Shown here: piece after piece, positions 4,145 through 7,472 of the stretch
Layout: every line of letters starts with the position of its first letter
Position numbering within the stretch: position 1 is the stretch's first letter
Source of the DNA: an uncultured Erysipelotrichaceae bacterium
GTDB lineage: Bacteria > Bacillota_I > Bacilli_A > Erysipelotrichales > Erysipelotrichaceae
Reading direction: 5' to 3'
DNA: 7,472 nucleotides
Assembly: GCA_902795905.1 (NCBI GenBank)
Contig: CADBMY010000188.1
Location: 1-7,472 of the forward strand
Made by a program: the position numbers and the translations under genes
The notes under the pieces: model-generated
Seen by the model: only the letters and a program-made list of their open reading frames with translations
Told to the model about the DNA's origin: nothing
Databases searched by the model: none

Positions 4145-6345
4145 CAAACAGGGAAGAACTGGAAAACTATATCAAGCTGACCGGTAAGATGATCTACATC
4201 GTTTACCACAATGAAGAGACACTGTATACCGTCGCAAGATTCCTGATCAGTGATGAAAAGGAAAAGACGATCACCGTGACAGGTATGGTGCCTTCGCCTG
4301 AAACCGATACGATGTATACCATCTACGGAAGTTATACCGAGCATCCCAGATACGGGATGCAGTTTAATTTTGTCTCCTGCGAAAGACCGCTTCCGGAAGA
4401 AGCCGACGGCATCATCAAGTATCTCTCCGGTGTCAATTTTCCCGGTATCGGCAGGAAGACAGCGGAAAAAATCGTTGCACTGCTCGGAGATAACTGTCTC
4501 GAGATGATCCGTCAGGAACCATCCGTGCTGTATACGATCCCGGGTCTTTCCGCTGACAAGATCACCGTGATCACGGAAGGTCTGCGGGAAGAAGACGACG
4601 GTATGGAAGAGCTGATCCGTTTTCTGAATATCCACGGTATCGGTATGCGCAATCTCGTCAGGCTGAACCGTGCCTACGGTAAGCAGGCTCTGGAAAAGAT
4701 CAAGCAGAATCCGTACCGGGTGATCGAGGAATGCGATGGTTTCGGCTTTAAGACAGCTGATAAGATCGCTCTGGCACTTGGGTTTGCGGAGGATGATGAA
4801 CGCCGTCTTTACGCATTTATGATCTCTCTGTGCATGGATCTCTGCATGCGTCTTGGCGATTCGTATATATCGGCGGAATACCTGCGGGAAAACTTTGAGA
4901 AACAGTGTCAGGGTCTGACGTATGACTATGACAGTATTCTTGATCAGGTACTGTTCAGCGGACGTCTGGTAAAGGAAGATAACCGTATCTATCCGGATAC
5001 ACAGTATGAGGCAGAAACCGGTATTGCGAAGTTTCTCGAAGATTATCCGTATGAGATCCTTGAAGCCTGTGACCGTGAACTTCTGGACCGGTATCTGCAG
5101 GATATGCAGAAGGCATTGTCGATCACCTATGATGAAGATCAGATCAATGCGATACACCGTTTTTTTGACTGTCCGTTCATGATCCTGACAGGAGGACCGG
5201 GAACCGGGAAGACGACTGTTGTCAGAGCTCTTGTACAGTTATTCCGTATGCTGTATCCAAGCAGTACGATCGTCTGTGCAGCCCCTACGGGCAGAGCAGC
5301 CAAGCGTTTATCCGAGCTTACCGATACACCTTCGATGACGATCCATTCGCTGCTGAAGTGGGATCTCGAGACGAATTCATTCGGCGTAACGGAAGAAGAA
5401 CCGATCCTGGCAGATCTTCTGATCATCGATGAGTTCTCAATGGTCGACAGCTGGCTTTTCTACAATCTGCTGAAAGCATCGAAACGGATCAAACGCATCT
5501 GTGTGATCGGCGATGAGGATCAGCTGCCCAGTGTATCGCTTGGCAGTGTACTGCGTGATCTGATCGATTCCGATCGTTTTCCGCTGGTGCGCCTGTCGCG
5601 GATCTACCGCCAGCGTGACGGCAGTGATGTCATTGAATTAGCGCATATGATCCACGATAACAGAGTTGATCTTTCTGCTCTGAACAAGGATGTACGCTTT
5701 ATCGAACAGCCGGAAACAGGGGTGAGAAATGCAGTCGTAAAGATCGTACAGAATGCTCTGGATAAAGGGTATACGATCAACGATATCCAGGTGCTTTCAC
5801 CGATGTACGGAGGATCTGCCGGCATCGATGTTCTGAACAATGCGCTGCAGGAGGCATTTAATCCGCCGTCTGCCGACCGCAATGAAGCCCGCTATGGCTA
5901 TGTTACATTCCGCGAAGGTGACAAGATCCTGCAGCTGAAGAATCAGCCTGATGACGATGTGTATAACGGTGATATTGGTATCCTTGAGGAGATCATTCCG
6001 GCCAGGGAAAGCGAAACGCACCAGAATGTTCTGATCGTTAACTTTGACGGCATATACGTTGAATACAGCGGTGATAATATCGGCAATATCTCACTTGCCT
6101 ACTGTATCTCCGTACATAAGTCACAGGGCAGTGAGTATCCGATCGTGATCTTTCCGATCGTACAGAGACATGCGATCATGCTGCAGCGCAAACTGATCTA
6201 TACAGGCATTACAAGATCACGGCAGTCCCTGATCCTGATCGGAGACAGGAATGCATTCATGCGCGGAATATCCCAGCTGGAGAGGCATATCCGTCAGACA
6301 ACACTGAAAAAGAGACTGACTGCACACGGTAATGAAATTTCCTGA
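4141..6345 (+). CDS. recD2: RecD2 (RecD-like) SF1B 5'-3' DNA helicase
   Basis: This 734-aa protein has the RecD2 layout: an N-terminal OB-like part, helix-hairpin-helix repeats (FPGIGRKTAEKIV at 100-112, then IPGLSADK and HGIGMR) and two RecA-like helicase domains. Motifs seen are Walker A GGPGTGKTT (351-359), APTGRAAKRL (381-390), DEFSMVD (430-436), VIGDEDQLPSVSLGS (455-469), RLSRIYRQ (484-491), AYCISVHKSQGSEYP (653-667) and YTGITRSR (687-694). RecD2 works without RecBC in organisms that use AddAB; in Bacillus (YrrC) it is linked to replication-fork maintenance and repair. The ATG overlaps the mnmA stop (ATGA) and lacks a clear ribosome binding site, so translation is probably coupled. It closes the operon. 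No terminator hairpin follows, so read-through into the alaS leader is possible. Confidence 0.95.
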   Translation: MTNREELENYIKLTGKMIYIVYHNEETLYTVARFLISDEKEKTITVTGMVPSPETDTMYTIYGSYTEHPRYGMQFNFVSCERPLPEEADGIIKYLSGVNFPGIGRKTAEKIVALLGDNCLEMIRQEPSVLYTIPGLSADKITVITEGLREEDDGMEELIRFLNIHGIGMRNLVRLNRAYGKQALEKIKQNPYRVIEECDGFGFKTADKIALALGFAEDDERRLYAFMISLCMDLCMRLGDSYISAEYLRENFEKQCQGLTYDYDSILDQVLFSGRLVKEDNRIYPDTQYEAETGIAKFLEDYPYEILEACDRELLDRYLQDMQKALSITYDEDQINAIHRFFDCPFMILTGGPGTGKTTVVRALVQLFRMLYPSSTIVCAAPTGRAAKRLSELTDTPSMTIHSLLKWDLETNSFGVTEEEPILADLLIIDEFSMVDSWLFYNLLKASKRIKRICVIGDEDQLPSVSLGSVLRDLIDSDRFPLVRLSRIYRQRDGSDVIELAHMIHDNRVDLSALNKDVRFIEQPETGVRNAVVKIVQNALDKGYTINDIQVLSPMYGGSAGIDVLNNALQEAFNPPSADRNEARYGYVTFREGDKILQLKNQPDDDVYNGDIGILEEIIPARESETHQNVLIVNFDGIYVEYSGDNIGNISLAYCISVHKSQGSEYPIVIFPIVQRHAIMLQRKLIYTGITRSRQSLILIGDRNAFMRGISQLERHIRQTTLKKRLTAHGNEIS

Positions 6346-6373
6346 TGTCAAAAGGAAAGAAATGCTATATACT
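6345..6373 (+). promoter_or_regulatory. Promoter for the T-box-alaS transcript
   Basis: A -35 ATGTCA (6345-6350, four of six matches), a 17-base spacer and a -10 TATACT (6368-6373, five of six) place the start near 6380. This is just before the first base-paired element of the T-box leader. It abuts the recD2 stop codon. Consensus match only. Confidence 0.6.
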
Positions 6374-6379
6374 TGTTGT

Positions 6380-6605
6380 GTTAAATCGCTGAACGCGGAT
6401 AAGTAGCGTACATGACGTATACAAGAGAGAGGGAGGACGGTGGAAGCTCCCGTATACGATGAACGTGAAGCTGCCGCGGAAGAGCTCTTGAAAAAGAGAC
6501 GTTAATCCGCGTTAAGGATCAATTAAGGTGCGTACAGATCATGTACGAATCAGGATGGTACCGCGTATAACATACGTTCCTGCATGGGAATGTATGTTTT
6601 TATTT
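6380..6605 (+). promoter_or_regulatory. T-box riboswitch, alanine-specific (alaS leader)
   Basis: The leader senses uncharged tRNA-Ala and permits alaS transcription when alanyl-tRNA is scarce. Stem I: CGCGG 6394-6398 pairs with CCGCG 6474-6478 below a specifier loop with AGTA (6402-6405) on one side and GAA-GCT-G (6467-6473) on the other; the specifier is GCU (6470-6472), an Ala codon. Below is a GAA/GAAG kink-turn-like junction; above are GCGT/ACGT (6406-6409/6463-6466) and CGTATAC/GTATACG (6416-6422/6452-6458). Small hairpins follow at 6485-6498 and 6531-6547. The T-box AGGATGGTACCGCG is at 6552-6565. In the antiterminator, CAGGA (6551-6555) pairs with TCCTG (6578-6582) and GCGTAT (6563-6568) with ATACGT (6572-6577), leaving the TGGTACC bulge. 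Its TGGT matches ACCA, as expected for the tRNA-Ala discriminator A73. Confidence 0.95.
6569..6605 (+). terminator. Regulatory intrinsic terminator of the T-box
   Basis: A 12-bp stem (6569-6580 with 6587-6598, one G-U pair) with a 6-base loop is followed by TTTATTT. Its 5' arm is the same DNA used as the 3' arm of the antiterminator, so the two folds exclude each other, as in known T-box switches. It may also serve as the end point for read-through from the recD2 operon. Confidence 0.93.
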
Positions 6606-6617
6606 AAGGAGGAAAAT

Positions 6618-7472
6618 ATGACAGTACAGAAACAGTTGACAGGTGATCAGGTAAGACAGATGTTCCTGGATTTCTTTGCCGAGAAGGGATCCATGATCGA
6701 ACCGGGAGCCAGTCTGATCCCGCATAACGATCCGACTCTGCTTTGGATCAATGCCGGTGTATCCGCATTAAAGAAGTATTTTGACGGTACGGAGAAACCT
6801 CGCAACAACCGTATCGCCAATGCCCAGAAATCGATCAGAACGAATGATATCGAGAATGTCGGCAAGACTGCCCGTCATCATACGTTCTTTGAGATGCTTG
6901 GCAACTTCTCGATCGGTGATTACTTCAAGGAAGAAGCTATTGCCTATGCATGGGAATTCCTGACATCTCCCAAGTGGATCGGTTTTGATCCCCAGAGACT
7001 CTATGTTACGGTCTATCCTGATGATGAAACAGCTTATAACTGCTGGGTTAAGAACGGTATGATCGAATCCCATATCCGCAAAACGTATGATAACTTCTGG
7101 GAGATCGGCGAAGGTCCCGGCGGACCCGATACCGAGCTGTATTATGACCGCGGTGAGAAGTATGATCCTCAGGGTCTTGGCGAGAAGCTCTTCTTTGAGG
7201 ATATTGAAAATGACAGATATATCGAAGTATGGAATATCGTCTTCTCCCAGTATGACTGCAAGCCTGGCATCGTTCCCCGCAGTGAATACAAGGAACTGCC
7301 GCAGAAGAATATTGATACCGGTATGGGTCTTGAACGTCTTGTCTGTCTGATTCAGGACGGTGAGACAAACTTTGATACTGATCTTTTCCTGCCGATCATC
7401 CATGCGACAGAGAAGTTTGCGGTACACAGCTATGACGAAAGAGAATACAAGATGGCTTACAGAGTCATCGCC
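6618..7472 (+). CDS. alaS: Alanyl-tRNA synthetase, N-terminal part (runs off the window)
   Basis: The first 285 codons are open to the window end; full AlaRS is about 870 aa, so roughly the C-terminal two thirds, with the editing domain, are missing. The visible part is the class II catalytic core: [14 protein letters not shown] (12-25), [17 protein letters not shown] (32-48), the motif 2 region [15 protein letters not shown] (68-82) with [17 protein letters not shown] (87-103), [10 protein letters not shown] (203-212) and motif 3 [11 protein letters not shown] (231-241). The usual GPCGPC/D site reads GPGGPD (166-171). The start is clear: AAGGAGG at 6606-6612, five bases upstream of the ATG and immediately after the T-box terminator. 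It charges tRNA-Ala, the ligand of its own leader. A recD2-alaS order also occurs in Bacillus. Confidence 0.97.
   Translation, partial: MTVQKQLTGDQVRQMFLDFFAEKGSMIEPGASLIPHNDPTLLWINAGVSALKKYFDGTEKPRNNRIANAQKSIRTNDIENVGKTARHHTFFEMLGNFSIGDYFKEEAIAYAWEFLTSPKWIGFDPQRLYVTVYPDDETAYNCWVKNGMIESHIRKTYDNFWEIGEGPGGPDTELYYDRGEKYDPQGLGEKLFFEDIENDRYIEVWNIVFSQYDCKPGIVPRSEYKELPQKNIDTGMGLERLVCLIQDGETNFDTDLFLPIIHATEKFAVHSYDEREYKMAYRVIA

Noticed and set aside
2891..4147. Long minus-strand open frame (418 codons) opposite mnmA
   Set aside because: It is antisense to a fully recognisable MnmA, has no recognisable motif, and its composition is that of a reversed coding strand.
4048..5157. Long minus-strand open frame (369 codons) opposite recD2 and the end of mnmA
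   Set aside because: Antisense shadow of clear helicase sequence, with no family signature and no promoter or ribosome binding site context.
6768..7427. Minus-strand open frame (219 codons) and smaller frames within the alaS region
   Set aside because: The plus strand encodes a continuous AlaRS N-terminus with class II motifs; the other frames are shadows.
1..7472. Mobile element, CRISPR array, prophage or attachment site
   Set aside because: No transposase, integrase, regularly spaced repeats or terminal inverted repeats were seen. Duplication at the tRNA 3' end could not be tested, because the window ends 28 bases beyond it.

Overview
The window looks like a chromosomal housekeeping segment of a low-to-mid-GC member of the Bacillota. 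The protein types (Lit/DUF1461, a ComK-family protein, an Spx/ArsC-like protein, RecD2, the form of AlaRS) and a T-box-controlled alaS point that way. The AlaRS N-terminus and the gene mix suggest Erysipelotrichia or a relative, but this is inferred from memory of families, not from a search. No mobile element, CRISPR array or rRNA was seen.

Layout. (1) Positions 29-103, minus strand: tRNA-Gln(CTG) with an encoded CCA, its own promoter on the right, and a hairpin at the window edge that is probably its terminator. (2) Positions 104-256: divergent regulatory region. A near-ideal extended -10 sits so close to the rdgB ATG that the mRNA is predicted to be leaderless; a 7-bp inverted repeat lies just upstream. 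(3) Positions 257-6345, plus strand: eight tightly packed genes, each touching or overlapping the next: rdgB (dITP/XTP pyrophosphatase), a lit-like lipoprotein transacylase, trmL (wobble 2'-O-methyltransferase), a 67-aa single-pass membrane protein, a comK homologue, a short Spx/ArsC-like thioredoxin-fold protein, mnmA (wobble 2-thiouridylase) and recD2 (SF1B helicase). (4) Positions 6346-6617: a promoter and a complete T-box riboswitch with an alanine (GCU) specifier, an antiterminator and a mutually exclusive terminator. (5) Positions 6618 to the window end: the first 285 codons of alaS.

How it fits together. The mnmA - recD2 - alaS order recalls the same neighbourhood in Bacillus. The upstream part combines nucleotide-pool sanitation, tRNA wobble modification and lipoprotein processing with two genes whose Bacillus relatives are linked in competence and stress control: ComK, the competence master regulator, and Spx, which interacts with the MecA-ClpC system that degrades ComK. 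Here the two genes overlap by 65 bp in different frames, and comK has no room for a promoter of its own outside coding DNA. The most interesting part of the window is therefore 2029-3012: small membrane protein, ComK homologue and short Spx-like protein.
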